This document shows, piece after piece, positions 12,079-23,836 of a DNA stretch of 58,851 nucleotides (position 1 is the stretch's first letter; each line of letters begins with the position of its first letter). The position numbers and the translations under genes are program-made. A model generated the notes under the pieces. That model was not told the origin of the DNA. It did no database searches and worked only from the letters and a program-made list of their open reading frames with translations. This DNA comes from Gamarada debralockiae (taxonomy: Eukaryota > Ascomycota > Leotiomycetes > Helotiales > Hyphodiscaceae), in the NCBI GenBank assembly GCA_002803225.1, contig NXFV01000454.1:1-58851 (forward strand). Reading direction: 5' to 3'.

Positions 12079-13081
12079 GTGACGGCACAATCACGAGGTG
12101 CTTGGTGATTGAAAATTTACCCCGAGATTTTCTCCCCCCTTCCAAGCTTGTGCTACCAAGCAACTGCGTCGTACTTTCTGAATGCCCTCAATACCTGCTC
12201 ACTGGAGGCTGGAGACTGGATAAATGGAAAGAAATAATGAAGGTACCTCCGCCACTTGAGAAGATGTTTTGATTCGAGGAGGCATTGTTGGAGGGCGCTA
12301 TCGGGATACCGGCACAGAAGGATTGCGTGCCCCGCGACCATAGTCACGACACAGCCTTGCTCTTGCACAGCCTGGATATCTTCGACACGTGAGATGCCTT
12401 GATGGAAGTCTTGCGCTTTGATGTCTTAATCTTAGACATCGTGACGATTGTTTTGTGGTTGCGAGTAGAGGGATGAGCACGACGGCGAGAGCTGTGGTTC
12501 AAAGTGGCGTCGTCTGGTCCAGATGCTGGTTGGCGAGGCCAGCTGAAGCTGAAGCTGAAATCGCGAAAGCCTTCAACCCCGCAAGTATTGGGATTATCGA
12601 GATCTTCTTAGTTAAACTTATGCAGGGGCAGTGGATGTCTTAGTGAAAGGCGGATTTACAATTTGTTCTTCAAGAGTACCACTTTATCGGGTCAATAAGT
12701 GTTCTTCAAGCAGAAAGTTCTGGCCCAGACACAGCATCAAGTGGCGTATCGAATCTCAGCCTCTCGGGTACACATTCAAATCTATTCGCTCTGTGTCCCG
12801 TTCTGGCGAATACAAGCAACTGATATCATCTTGGCAAGCCATTATCCCCAAATCTGTCCACTTTTCTTCTTTTTTTTTCTGAATGTGGAGATAGCTCCTT
12901 GTGTGGGCGTTCCGACCAACACGTTTATGTTCTAGAGTTCTGGACTGCCGTGATGGAGGCCTTTTTCATTCTATCGGTGAAGTCGATGAGCATGAGGGCG
13001 ACAGCGATCCTACTACGGCGATTCAGCAAAGTTCACCAATTCTAGGTTCTTGCCAGCCTTTGGGCTGGTTTCGCGTTCGAA
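12079..13081. other. Divergent promoter region, 1 kb
   Basis: This lies between the leftward MFS gene and the rightward membrane-protein gene, so it must hold both promoters. A pyrimidine tract (12860-12881) is present. No supported gene. Confidence 0.5.
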
Positions 13082-14536
13082 ATGACCATCGAAACCGTAA
13101 TCCTCGTCAACTACAGCGCCGAGCACGTCCGCACAGCTCTCAGAGCCTACTTCACGATTCTCACCTTACTCATTGGATTCATTGGCAACTCCTGCTGTGG
13201 CCTCCGCGCAAAGCTCAGCATCATCCGTCACGATAATGTCTGTCTTGGACATATGACCGGCTGGCTCAAAGGTTTGGACGTGTTGAAGTATGGATGGAAG
13301 TTGCGGGCGCTTCCTGGCGGTTGGCTGGGACTTATAATGATTGTTGTTACGACCCTCTCACTTACCAGTGATCTGGCAGTAGCTGGTCTTGTCAAAGGGG
13401 TGCAAGTTCCGCGACGATGCACATTCGGACAAGGTCTTGTTCTCGACGAATCCGCCGGTACCCTGGAAACTCCCTCGCCGAACGGAGCCCCTGTTTATGT
13501 CGTTACCCAGGCGCAGGCTACGAGCCTGAACAATACTGGTCTACAAGGAATCTACAGAAAAGTGAACAACGCGACAAATTTCCGAGCAGACGAAGACGAT
13601 TATCTCGGATCATGGAATTGCTTAGATCAAGGAACAACGACTTTCGACACAAGCTACACAGCAGGCGATATCGTGTCTAGTCTACAAACGCAGGGCCTTT
13701 TATTCAAAGGCTCAAACATTGGGAGTACTGCCAATGGTCCAGCCGGAAAACAGTTCGATACAACAGGCGACTTCACGCATCTGGTCGCATGGAGCAGTTC
13801 ATTGGGCGACGATGGCACTGGGCAATCGTTCGAAGTCCGCGCTTCTATCGACCTTGAGGAAACAGCCGGTGTGCCTGTCACGATGTGGAGTTTTCACTGC
13901 ACCATGAATGCTTCTGCGGCAGAATACATCACAAGTAGCATGCATAGTCAAATGACACTCGCGTCTTGGGGAATGTATTTCCAGGGCAGCATGTATTATG
14001 GTGCTGACACCACCGTATGGCCAAACGCAGGGGAAATCATTGCCAGGCTTCTCAACACTATGACAATGGTCTCCGGAGGTATGAACTCGCTGATGAGAGA
14101 GCCGATAGGTGACACTACCGACGTTACTTACGGCTGTCTTGCTCCTAGGACATCAGTTCCGTTTGCTGTCGCTGCAATGGTCTTAGTGATGGGGATTATC
14201 GCGATTCTCTTCTGCTTCCTATACGTTCTTTTCCAGATTTGGATTCTAGCCGCATGGCGAACTCATAACATACCCAAGAGCGCGAAGAAACAAATCGGTC
14301 GTGCTCCCAATGACCTTGTGGACTGGATGACACACGCAGTCAAAGAGACTGCTACTGGTGGCGGACAGCAATCGAAGACGATCAAGGAATGGAAGTTTGG
14401 ATTTGATGGCACAGGATATGGCTTATATGGACCTGGTGGACTGTCATCTAAGGATTATTCTCAAGGCTGGGGGAGTAATGTTGAGCTTGTTCAACAAAGG
14501 AAGACATATACGAGGGTGAACAATGTCGACCTCTGA
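13082..14536 (+). CDS. Fungal-specific integral membrane protein, unknown function
   Basis: An uninterrupted frame of 484 codons, unusual here because most neighbours have introns. Three strong hydrophobic segments are visible: residues about 18-45, about 80-105 and about 360-395. A long loop of about 250 residues between the second and third is rich in Thr/Ser/Gly/Asn with several N-glycosylation sequons (NNT, NAT, NAS) and paired cysteines (WNCLDQG, FHCTMNA), which suggests an extracellular or lumenal face. The cytosolic tail is Lys/Gly/Tyr-rich. Single-copy proteins of this layout are common and uncharacterised in moulds. I do not recognise a named family and assign no function. Confidence 0.8.
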   Translation: MTIETVILVNYSAEHVRTALRAYFTILTLLIGFIGNSCCGLRAKLSIIRHDNVCLGHMTGWLKGLDVLKYGWKLRALPGGWLGLIMIVVTTLSLTSDLAVAGLVKGVQVPRRCTFGQGLVLDESAGTLETPSPNGAPVYVVTQAQATSLNNTGLQGIYRKVNNATNFRADEDDYLGSWNCLDQGTTTFDTSYTAGDIVSSLQTQGLLFKGSNIGSTANGPAGKQFDTTGDFTHLVAWSSSLGDDGTGQSFEVRASIDLEETAGVPVTMWSFHCTMNASAAEYITSSMHSQMTLASWGMYFQGSMYYGADTTVWPNAGEIIARLLNTMTMVSGGMNSLMREPIGDTTDVTYGCLAPRTSVPFAVAAMVLVMGIIAILFCFLYVLFQIWILAAWRTHNIPKSAKKQIGRAPNDLVDWMTHAVKETATGGGQQSKTIKEWKFGFDGTGYGLYGPGGLSSKDYSQGWGSNVELVQQRKTYTRVNNVDL

Positions 14537-14752
14537 GTGTACGATGATAAGGTGGAGTTCCCAAGGCGTTTTCGGCGGGATGAATGTGGCTTGATTTGGG
14601 ATCTCATATTGAATAGACAGGGTCAGTGACAAAATCTTGCTGAGTCCAGCATTCTATTTCATGGCTGCTGTGTCATCGCAACGCTAACTAAATGGTATTT
14701 CCAATCCCCAAACAACCTCTCCAAACACACCATGATACAAGAAACCCAAAAT

Positions 14753-15828
14753 CTAATCACTCGTGCTCTCCTCATCCTCACTCCTAGCCTTCATCTCCTT
14801 AATTCCCTTCCCCCGTCCCTTTCCTCCCTTCTTAGGCTTTGCGCCCTTCCCTCTCAATCCAATCGGGACCTCCTTCCTGACCTCCCCATTCTCAAACAAA
14901 ACGCCAATGTCCGCCCGTCGTGCAACAACTTTCTTCCAGAAGGCTTTGCTAACTACTCCTTTCACGTCTCCCTCGGTGACAACAGCACCAGCCTCGCTCA
15001 GCGACCACGTGATTTTATCATCTTGCTCCATTGCAGAGTGGAGATCGATGTAAATCGATACATCGGCATCAGAGCTTGCGCGAATCTCCTTTCCATCTTC
15101 GGAGATTTTGATGGACGAGAAAGATAAGAGGGGTTGCCCGCCAGCGCGCTTGATGCCACCAGATGCCAAGATGAGCGGGTAGTTTGCGTAGGAAGTCTCG
15201 TAGACGATTAGGTCTGGGAGATCTTCGGTTGTGGTTGAGAGAGGTGTGAGTGTGGGTGCTGCGGCGCTGGTAGGGGATGCAGGTTCTTTGGAGGAAGGAT
15301 TGACGCGGATGAGATAGTCGGATGGGTCTGTGGATTCGGGTTCTGAGTCAGAGTCAAGCTTGAGCGAGAAACGGGCCTTGGAGGCAGGTGAGGAAATAAG
15401 AGCTTGGAGCTCGGCGAATGTGACTTGGAGGGCTGAGAGGTTGGGACGTTCAAGCTATATTCAAATAATGTTAGAATTATATTTTAGTGTGAAGTGGGAG
15501 TGGGGTAAAGTGGGGGAGAAAAGGTACATACGACTTCTTCGCAATCAACCCAACCCTCGGCATCAGCCACCAATTTATCTTCGCCCTCCTCCTGCTCCTC
15601 ATCTTCTTGAATGGTGCGTTTGAGCACCCAGCTCAAAGCCTTAGAGATCATGACCTCCCGGTCGTCCACAATGCTGTATCCGCGACCACGTGCCTTGCCG
15701 CCTTTGACGACGCTGCCGCCGTGTCGACTTCTGCCGTGTCGGGAAGAGTTTTGAGAAATTGGGGAAGGAGGCATGATTTCCCGGTCTAGGGAGAGGGAAG
15801 CCATTGGCTGCATAACTGCTGCTGCCAT
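14753..15828 (-). CDS. Tpt1/KptA-like tRNA 2'-phosphotransferase homologue with altered active site
   Basis: Exons 15828-15532 and 15454-14753 encode 332 residues around a 77-nt intron (GTATGT, TTCTAAC branch, TAG). The fold is recognisable: ISKALSWVLKR..., DAEGWVDCEEV, DYLIRVN, ILASGGIKRAGG and VSIYIDLHSAM line up with Tpt1 signatures. Canonical Tpt1 enzymes use an Arg-His-Arg-Arg set to remove the splice-junction 2'-phosphate with NAD+. Here the LLRHGA motif reads LKRTIQ (Lys-Arg for Arg-His), the RANQGHS motif reads RVNPSS, and the HGT motif reads YETS, while the two later arginines seem retained. A Lys/Gly-rich basic tail follows. The gene is probably a divergent paralogue that binds RNA or nucleotide but has lost or changed catalysis; assignment to the fold is firmer than function. 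Confidence 0.72.
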
Positions 15829-16618
15829 TTTGAAATAGGTAGATGATAGTATACAAAAGAAGTATACAAAGAATTGGTATGTGGAAGTTGGTAAAGTGTA
15901 ATGAAAGTTGGGTATCTTGAGAAGCGGAATTGAGAAAGGGAAGTAAATGTGGTAAGGAGAAAGCCTAGATAGAAGAGAACGGCGCGGTTTATGTACGCCC
16001 CCGGAGCACGAGGGATATCAATATTTGAAATGGCCAGCAAGACGGTGAGACACGTCTTCCTTTAGCAATGCCCGTTGCCAACAACAGCCTTCTTACCGCC
16101 ACGTCCAGCCAACCGCATTTAGACCATGGATTTACCCTTCCTCTTACCTGCATAACATGCATCAAATCGATGTCCAGTTCACTCGCCATAGCGGGGTCGT
16201 TCCTGCAATAGTTTGGAAGTTGCATCACACTCTTGCGTTAGCTGCACAAGAATCCGTTAAGAGCTCTGAGCGGTGTGGACCTGGTGTAGGACAACAAAGC
16301 AGCGGCTCGACCCGCTGCGTGATTCCTAGACGTTTAGAGACGTGTAGGAGTGCGAGGGCGGGGCTAGATGGAGAAGACTGTGGCGAATAGAGGAGATTGC
16401 GAAGGAGCGGTGTACAAGACTCGCTTACAGCCAATGGTGGAAAGGTCACGTGGGCATGCTTTTGCGGTTGCGGCGGAAGTAGGAGTGTGCAGTGGACCCA
16501 GAGGATTTTGTTAATATGCTGTAGTCAGTGAAGGGAGAGAAAAATTCAAAGTTTATATGCGTTATTTTCCTGAGGAGGTTAAGTCCAGTACTCCGTGCGC
16601 CGCCCAGGGTATCATCCG
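15829..16618. other. Intergenic region, 0.8 kb
   Basis: Upstream region of the Tpt1-like gene. A minus-strand ATG near 16189 leads to a frame ending at a plausible GTAAGA donor near 16150, but no downstream exon with a recognisable product follows, so no gene is called. Confidence 0.45.
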
Positions 16619-19600
16619 TCAAAGCTCCTCATCATCCGTCTCGTCACCTAAAACATTCCTATAGATATTACCCGTACTCCCCTTTTCCTTTCCTTTCTCC
16701 GCTTCTAATTCCGCGACTCTTTCTCTCCGCTTCAAATAAAACCTCTCCAAACAATAAGTTCGTTGCTTCTGCGTCCATCCCTCAACCACAAACGCAAACT
16801 CCGTCGCGCTCGCAAATCCAAACGTCTTCGCCATCGTACAGAACTGTCTCATCATAACATCCTCCGGCGGATGGAACTCATACTTCAATCTTCCCGGTTC
16901 GGCAATCATTCCTTGATTTTCATCAAATAGTCGTTCCTCGCCAACGTCGACATCATTGCCCGTTTCTTCTGCTCGCCGCGAGAGCTGTGCTTCGACTTTG
17001 GAGGACCCGACGACTTCGGAGTTCTCATGTGTATACTCGATGCCAGCGGATGCGAGGATTGCTTGAATGGGGTCCGTCTTGGATTTAGACTTTTGTTCCT
17101 TCTTTAGCTTATCGCCTTCAGTCAGAAGTGCGGCAAGCTGGCTCATGGCTCCGTCTCCGTTGTCGTCGTCATCCACTCTTAATGGATTGTCATCATCGTT
17201 CAGCATGTCGTCCATATCCACCTCAATCATATCAACGCCCTTTCTGGCCTCTGCAACGTTTGTCTTGTTCACGATATCTCTCAGAACGATATCGTCAGCC
17301 TGAAAGGTAAGGAGATTCTGCAATCCGAAAATCTCTCCCTTCTGATCGGACTTGTTTTGCACGCCTTTGAAATATCGTCTTTCAGTGGACGCAGTATATC
17401 CGATGTTTGCCTGTTGCTGTTTGTATATCTGGCGCGCATACACGGTTTCTTCGATTGTTCCCGCAGAGACCAATCTAAACACTTCGACGTCTCGCAGTTG
17501 GCCAATTCGATATGCTCGATCTTGGGCTTGAAGATCGTAACTTGGATTCCAGTTCGGGTCGAATATTACGACTTTGTTGGCACTCGTGATATTCAAGCCG
17601 ACGCCTAAATAGTGTAAGAATTGAAATCATAAGCTTGTTGATTTACTTACCACCGGCTTTCGTGGAGATCAAGAACACGAACTGCTTAGGGTCGGAATTG
17701 AAATCGTCTACAGTCTTTTGTCTGTCTTCATTGGGCATTGATCCATCTAGGAAGCTGACGTTGTAGCTCGTATTCTTGAACAGAATTTCGAGCATTCGTA
17801 GCAATTTGACGGAGAAGGAGAATATCAGGACCTTATCGCCATTTTCGTACCAGTGCTTGAGTAGCTTCTTCAGAACTTTCCACTGCACGGTGTCAGTATT
17901 CGAATTTGCGGAGATTGGAGGCACTTACTTTCCCGCAAAATTCGGGATTAGACATACTCGAAAGTGAGTCACGACTATCGTATAATTCTCTCCAGCGGCT
18001 TGGTACCATCGTTTGTAGAAACTCCAAGTCTCGGGATTGCTTGTCTACCAAATCTTCAGACCTAGGGACGAGTAGGGCCAAGTGATTCGACAACTTCTGG
18101 AGAGTGGTCATAATTGGAAATACGAGGGCCTGGCTTCTGTTAGAACTGTGCATGTGGAGAAATGCGGGGGACTATACCATCCAAGGAGTGTCCGTGCCGG
18201 GTATTTTCGCATGGCAACACGCTCCGTTTGTCTTTTTGGATCCACAGTCGCAAAGTTCGTTGGCAGTCTTGACAAGTTGTACGAGATCACTATCAAGAAA
18301 CCGTTCGTATGCGTCCCTTTGGGTTTCTGTGAGCTGGCAGAAGACTACCCTATCAGTCTTCTTCGGCAGTTGATGTGCGATGAGGCTTTTCATCCGGCGA
18401 AGAAAGAATTGCGGCAAGAGATTATTCACGAGCTTCTTTGCCGTGCTTCGTGCTTGTTTGAGCTGATAAAAAGTAGCATCGTGGCTGGAAAAGTCAGCAA
18501 GTAAAATGTCTCTGGTGACAAACTTACGATTGTCCGATTCTTAGCGGGTCGCTAATACTTGATTTCCACGTAGACATCGGCCCCAGTCGCCCAGGGTTTG
18601 TCCAGTTGAGTAAAGTCCACAGCTCTTCATACTTATTCTGAATAGCAGTGCCAGTAAGGCCGATCCTGCACAGAGCATTCACTTCGTTCATAGCCTTCGT
18701 GACTGCAGATGACTTTTCCTTGATCTGGTGGCATTCATCCGCAACAATGCAGTCCCATGGTATCATGTTCAGCTCGTCCTTGCAATTCGTGTAGGTTCTG
18801 TACGTCGTAACAAGCACTTCTGCCCGGCCAGATTTGATAGTTTGAAGCGCCTCAAACTTGTCACTGCCGTGGAATTTCTCAATGTGCCACCACCCCCAGC
18901 GTGTAAGTTCGTTGTTCCAATTCTCCATCAAGGACCCCGGACAGACAATAAGAACTCGAGGATACCAAGGTCTGCTATCAGCCCTCCTCATTTTGCGCAT
19001 CCTCTTCCAGTCTCTTTCGTCGCCGGACTTCCCAAAAGCAGCCGTCAAGAATGCGGCAACCTGTACTGTCTTGCCCAAGCCCATATCATCACCCAGTATG
19101 CCTCCCTTCTGATAAACGAAGCATTCGTGTAAAAATGCCACTCCGTCGACTTGATAATCTCGCAGGTACTGGGCAATCGAGGCTGGTATGACTCCAAGGG
19201 AATGCGGCAATTCGATATCTTTGTACTCCCGCGAAGGTTCGGTAGCCCGAGGAAAATTAGGCCGCTCTTCAAGATCCGCGAGTCGTTCATCGTCTGAGAA
19301 TTCAATGTCATCGTACCGCGGAGGGAGTTTCAACCCTGCATCCTTCAACATCTGGCGATCCTTCTCGAATTCTCTACGTCGCTCTTTGAGGTACTCCGGC
19401 ACGTCCTCATCCAGCGACTCCTCATCCGACGCATCGCCCCACACCCTGTCTTTCTTCGGTTTCCCCTCTGCCTTAGCTTTCTTCACATTGGACACGTTTT
19501 GTTTCGTCTTAGTTTTTAATTTCTTCTTCGTATCAGCCATCTTCGCGCGCTTTGCCGTCTTGCGATTCTTGAAGTCGTTGTAGACATCTTCGCCTTCTTC

Positions 19601-20000
19601 GGATGACCACGTAACCTTTGCTCCTGGTTCCCATTTGCGCTTATGTCCATCTGGGCCTCTCACATCTGTGATTTCGATGTCGGAATCGGTTTTACTTTCT
19701 GAAGGGGAACCGACTACTCCTATTGAGATCGTTAATTGAATGCGGGCGGGGTTGGCGGGGATGGTAATGCGACTGACTATCGATATATTCATCTGTGGTC
19801 ATCAAAGCTCTGCCTCTGTCATGTCTTGCTGTGATGTCGTCTTCTTCCGATGTCTGCTCCTCTTCGTAGTTCTCCCCGTACGCCATATGCGCCATCTTGG
19901 CATTTCGTGGGGTGTTGAAGGTGGGGCTGTTGTCGCGATAAATCGCTAGGAAGACGCGACGCGATTGCCAAGCCGCTCCAGAGGCTCGCTTCAGTTCCAT
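16619..20000 (-). CDS. Snf2-family DNA translocase, ERCC6L2/Rad26-like
   Basis: Six exons (20000-19778, 19719-18528, 18484-18178, 18129-17929, 17882-17651, 17604-16619) encode 1,046 residues; introns are 43-58 nt and each junction keeps frame. All Snf2 helicase motifs are visible in order: GDDMGLGKTVQ (I), VLIVCPGSLMENW (Ia), VADECHQIKE (II, with DECH), GLTGTAIQN (III), VLIFSFSVKLLRMLE (IV), STKAGGVGLNITSA (V) and QAQDRAYRIGQ (VI). A Lys-rich nuclear-targeting stretch lies near residues 120-160. After the helicase core the RRYFKGVQ...KGEIFGLQNLL block is characteristic of the ERCC6L2/Rad26-like branch, which acts in DNA repair and transcription-linked genome maintenance in the nucleus. The first intron uses GTCAGT, a weaker donor, so the N-terminal junction is the least certain. 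Confidence 0.9.
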
Positions 20001-20854
20001 CCCCCCTTTTTATATCACGTAAGTCAATCTCGAGGGACGGTAAGAAGACCCTGAAAACGCGACACTTTATAACACGGGTTGGGCCATCATATTGTGGGTG
20101 AGATTAGATAAAGTCCAGTCACTTGGTAGCGCATTTATTTGAGGCGGGGCCACCGAACGGATCTCGAATCGAAGCCTAGACTTTCTACAATATTGATACA
20201 TACTACATTCACCTCGCCATCTCTCCGTTCAAGTAGCTTCCGGAGTAGAGGTCCCTACCTTGTTTTAGCCTCTAACTTTCCTAATTAGGCAATCCAAGAA
20301 CTCCCTTAAACTCTAATACGTCGAATTCGAAAACCAGATCGAAGATCTTTTATGATCTGGTAAGGACTTGGTGGCCACCAACGTCTAGAAATTGCAGCTA
20401 CACCTCGAGCAGTGATTGGGAGGTCCTGCCAAAGAGCTTGGGGATGATGGACCCTTACCAAGCTTCCATCATGCACCGAGATCAATGTAACGGTCCTTAG
20501 CTTGAATCGGAGAGGTATCTCGTCCAAGGCAACCTATCTCACTCCAAGTACTTTAACGCGGCCTTGTGTAAGACCGAGGACGCAGCTGTTGACCGCTGAC
20601 GCTGTTCAGCAGAGATGGCGAGGCGGCTTGGCGAATAGCCTACCTTCCATGGCTAGACCCTTAAGAAGGAAGTGAGTCCTGGACAGCAAAGTCACGTGTA
20701 TGAATGACTGAGACCATTATCAGACTCGGGGTGATGTAGATGTGTAAGATCATGAATTCGTTACTCGTTTCTAAAGTGTACCTGTCGTGTACTGTGGACC
20801 ACGACGAATTTTTCCTAACCCTCTTAAACTCCAAGCACAAATGCTATCCTAAAC
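20001..20854. other. Intergenic region
   Basis: Holds the promoter of the Snf2 gene and the 3' flank of the bZIP gene. Short frames on the minus strand near 20.3-20.5 kb resemble no family I know; nothing further is supported. Confidence 0.5.
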
Positions 20855-22550
20855 TCAATATTGCCGATGAGCCCCCTGATTCATTTGCGGAGCCGGCTGA
20901 AATGTTGTAAACCTACAGCAATCTGCAAGTTCTGGATACCTCGTCGAAAACGGCTCCCCTAAACTCCAATTCGCTAGCGTCGTGCAGTGTCTTGCAAATT
21001 CATCAGATACCCTCACATCATTCCCATCGAAGACGAGAATATCGATCGGATCTTTCGGCCAGTTGATGCTTACGCTGGCTGAATAAAGTGCTTGAAACTC
21101 GTCTGTAGCGTATTTGTCTTGATTGGCGATAATTCTATCTCGCAACTTCCCAAACGGAATTTGTGTCGCCCAGAGCGGATGTGGCGTCATGAGTTGGGAG
21201 GGTCGTGGCATGTGCCATTCAGGGAGGTTGCCGTATGTTTCTGGGCATGGCACAATTTGCCATTGTGCCAAATGGTACATGATGAAGAGACAAGCTGCCT
21301 TCTCTGGAAGACCAGGTACAGAGGTGCGCAGGAGGAGGTTGGCGATGAGGGTTGAGAGGGCATTACCATCCTCGGCTTGGTCAGGGTAGGCGAAGATTCT
21401 TAAGGATGGATGATATGGTCCGAGAACTTCAGCTTTAGATGCACCGGTAGCGAGAAGACTCCTTTGCCTTTGGACAATTCCAATCAAGAGGTGATCGACA
21501 GGACAAGAAGGCGGTAGAAGGCGAAGTGGAAGCTCCCATGCGGGGCGATTTGGTAGGCCAGGTTGCGGTATGCCGGGTGGTGGAGTACGAGTCACGGGCG
21601 GTCTAATCATCGGCGTAGGTCCCATGCTGGGAACAGGCTTCATTCTTGATGGATCTAGAACGGAACGTGCTACCCAGCCGGATTCTGTTATAAATTAGCA
21701 CAGATCTTCTCAGCAAGGGAATTTGATAATTACCTGGCCCTCGTCCAAGGGCTGACATGCTCTGTCCGAGCTGTTCCAAAGGTTGGTTGAATTGTGTGCC
21801 CATTTCAAGAGGTAGGGCCGGACCGGGGAGCATTTGTCCATAGTCATTGGTGAATGAGCCGTTGATTGACGACTCCGGTGTCGACGAGAGCGAGTTAGGG
21901 AAACTAGGAGACCAACCGCTCGAACTGGAAGGATAGGCAGACATTGAGCCGGTGGGAAGGCCATGCCAAGAGGGAGCTGAATCATTATCAGCCGTCATGA
22001 TCCCTTCATGTTGAGAACATCTGCAGCATTGATTTGGTGAAAGTTGCGGAAATGTAATTGTTGGGCGGTGAACAAATAAATCATCTTATCTCAAGGAGGG
22101 ATGAAAAACCACTCACTATAGTCAGAACCCGTCAAACCATCTTCAGTCAGCTGGAGACTCTCTTTGAGTCCTCTCAACTCCCTCTCCAGTTCTGCATTTC
22201 GCTGCTCGACTTCCTCCAAATTGCCGTTTTGGCCTTCGGTCAATTCACGTATTCTGTTCTCCAATCGCTCAATATGATCCTTGGTTCTCTGGCGAATTGA
22301 ACGCTGCGCTTCGCGATCATTTGCTCGTTTCCGCGCCAGTTGTTCCGCGCTCAATGTTGCAACGCTTCGAGATCCCGCACGAGATGCTGTTTTTGTCAGA
22401 AATAGGATTTTGATTCATAGCCACAATTTTTGTTATGCTGCATTGGAAGTTGCGACCGGGCTTCGTACCTCTTCGTTTCGCCCCTGGTTTATTGCTGGCT
22501 TCGGGGATGGAATCCGACGTCTCCGCGCTATCATTTTCCCTTGGATCCAT
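20855..22550 (-). CDS. bZIP transcription factor with C-terminal DUF3425-type domain
   Basis: Four exons (22550-22469, 22386-22117, 22003-21734, 21684-20855) give 483 residues. The basic region RKRANDREAQRSIRQRTKDHIERLE sits near residues 48-72 and is followed by a short leucine zipper (LENRIREL...LEEVEQRNAELERELRGLKESL). A Ser/Pro-rich linker precedes a C-terminal domain of about 200 residues (ILIGIVQRQRSLL region, AACLFIMYHLAQWQI, WPKDPIDILVFDGNDVRVSDEFARHC) that matches the DUF3425 module found only in fungal bZIP proteins. It should bind DNA as a dimer in the nucleus; the targets are unknown. The third intron's acceptor is an AAG chosen for frame, so residues around 117-119 are uncertain. 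The other junctions have good donors and branch points. Confidence 0.85.
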
Positions 22551-23836
22551 AGATTTAGGTTTTGTGTTGGGCAGGCTGCGAGGGTTCCTGGCAATGCGCG
22601 CCACCAAGTCTTTCTAGAAGAGTTCTATTTATTTAGTGGCGGAACCTAGCTCCGACGAGTCGTTCTTCGGGCCCAATCTTTCGATCGACGTGAGTAAATA
22701 TCCTGGAGTTAACGGGCAAGAAATGGTGTAAGATATGGTCTTGACAAAGTTCCAAGGCTTAGGAATGTTCGAGGATGGTTGTGAAGGGTGTGGGAGGCAG
22801 CAACACCTTTTAAAGTGATCTGATAAGGATAATGTTTCTTTCCAGAGTTTTCACGGGGGGCCGGTGGATGCTGCGCTCCTTGTTGACTCGTCAAGAGGAG
22901 GGGAGTAAATAGAATGCTCATCGAATCTATTACCGCGCGCGGGCAGTAAAAAAGAACCACCAAGACGTCCACGACAAATGACAGCCGGTTCCGACTCACT
23001 CGCTACGGGGTGTGATCGGACTGTGGGGGCGAGGGAAGAGTATTGCCACCGTAAATAAACTTTTCGACTAGTTGAAGTCAACTGATAAACGAGAGATCTG
23101 TCGGGGGATGTTCGAGGATATTCGATGTTTTGAACTATAGACCCTGCGAGTCTCTGACAAGAAAAAAACTTCTTTCCCCGACGGCATCAGTTTGCCAGAA
23201 AGGCATAGAATTCTCAAAATCTAGCCCATCAACAAAGTTGCAAGTGTTTATACTTGTATCGTCTCTCTTACTGCTCCGAGGCTGTCGTTGACTCGTTTAG
23301 TCCCGTCCCGATGGCCCCTAAACATCTAGTTGGCTCTCAGAGTACCTGTCGCGGGCTTTTTAGGAACGCACAGTGTTCACGGATTAGAAATCCACACCGC
23401 CGATGCTTGAAACGGGTGTTGTGGCTTCAATGATTGGTGAGAAAATTTGAATTCCGAGTCAAGTTCACGGCTTAGCATGAATGCAATTGCATATTGTGAT
23501 GTAAAACTACTGAAACCAACTTTGGATCAGCTTATTCTAGAATATTCTAGCTTCGTCTGATTCGGTTCCGAGATCAAGGTGCATGGGCTTCAGGTACCCC
23601 ATGGCGACGTGGTTTTCCCATGTAGTCATCCCATCGAAAGGCATCCCGCGATTGGCACCGAGACCGCGACAGAACTTAATCTTGCGACGATGTGCACTAA
23701 CTGTTTCAGCACTCACTCTCGAAGACGAATCGCTTCTATGTACTAGGCTTCGTACTTTCCCCCCACGTTGTTGACGTGCAGGATCTGCTTCATCGCACGT
23801 TGGACTAAAGGGGCTGTGCAGCCGCTGCTGCAAGAA
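22551..23836. other. Intergenic region, 1.3 kb
   Basis: Long 5' flank of the bZIP gene and 3' flank of PUS9. Only short overlapping frames are found, none with a recognisable motif. Long upstream regions are usual for fungal regulators, so this is most likely promoter and leader. Confidence 0.5.

Noticed and set aside
5785..14536. Secondary-metabolite cluster around the UbiA and MFS genes
   Set aside because: No polyketide synthase, peptide synthetase, P450 or tailoring genes lie nearby; the neighbours are unrelated.
15989..16228. Possible small spliced gene starting with an ATG near 16189 and a GTAAGA donor
   Set aside because: No convincing second exon; the downstream Gly/Lys-rich frame is too short to support a product.
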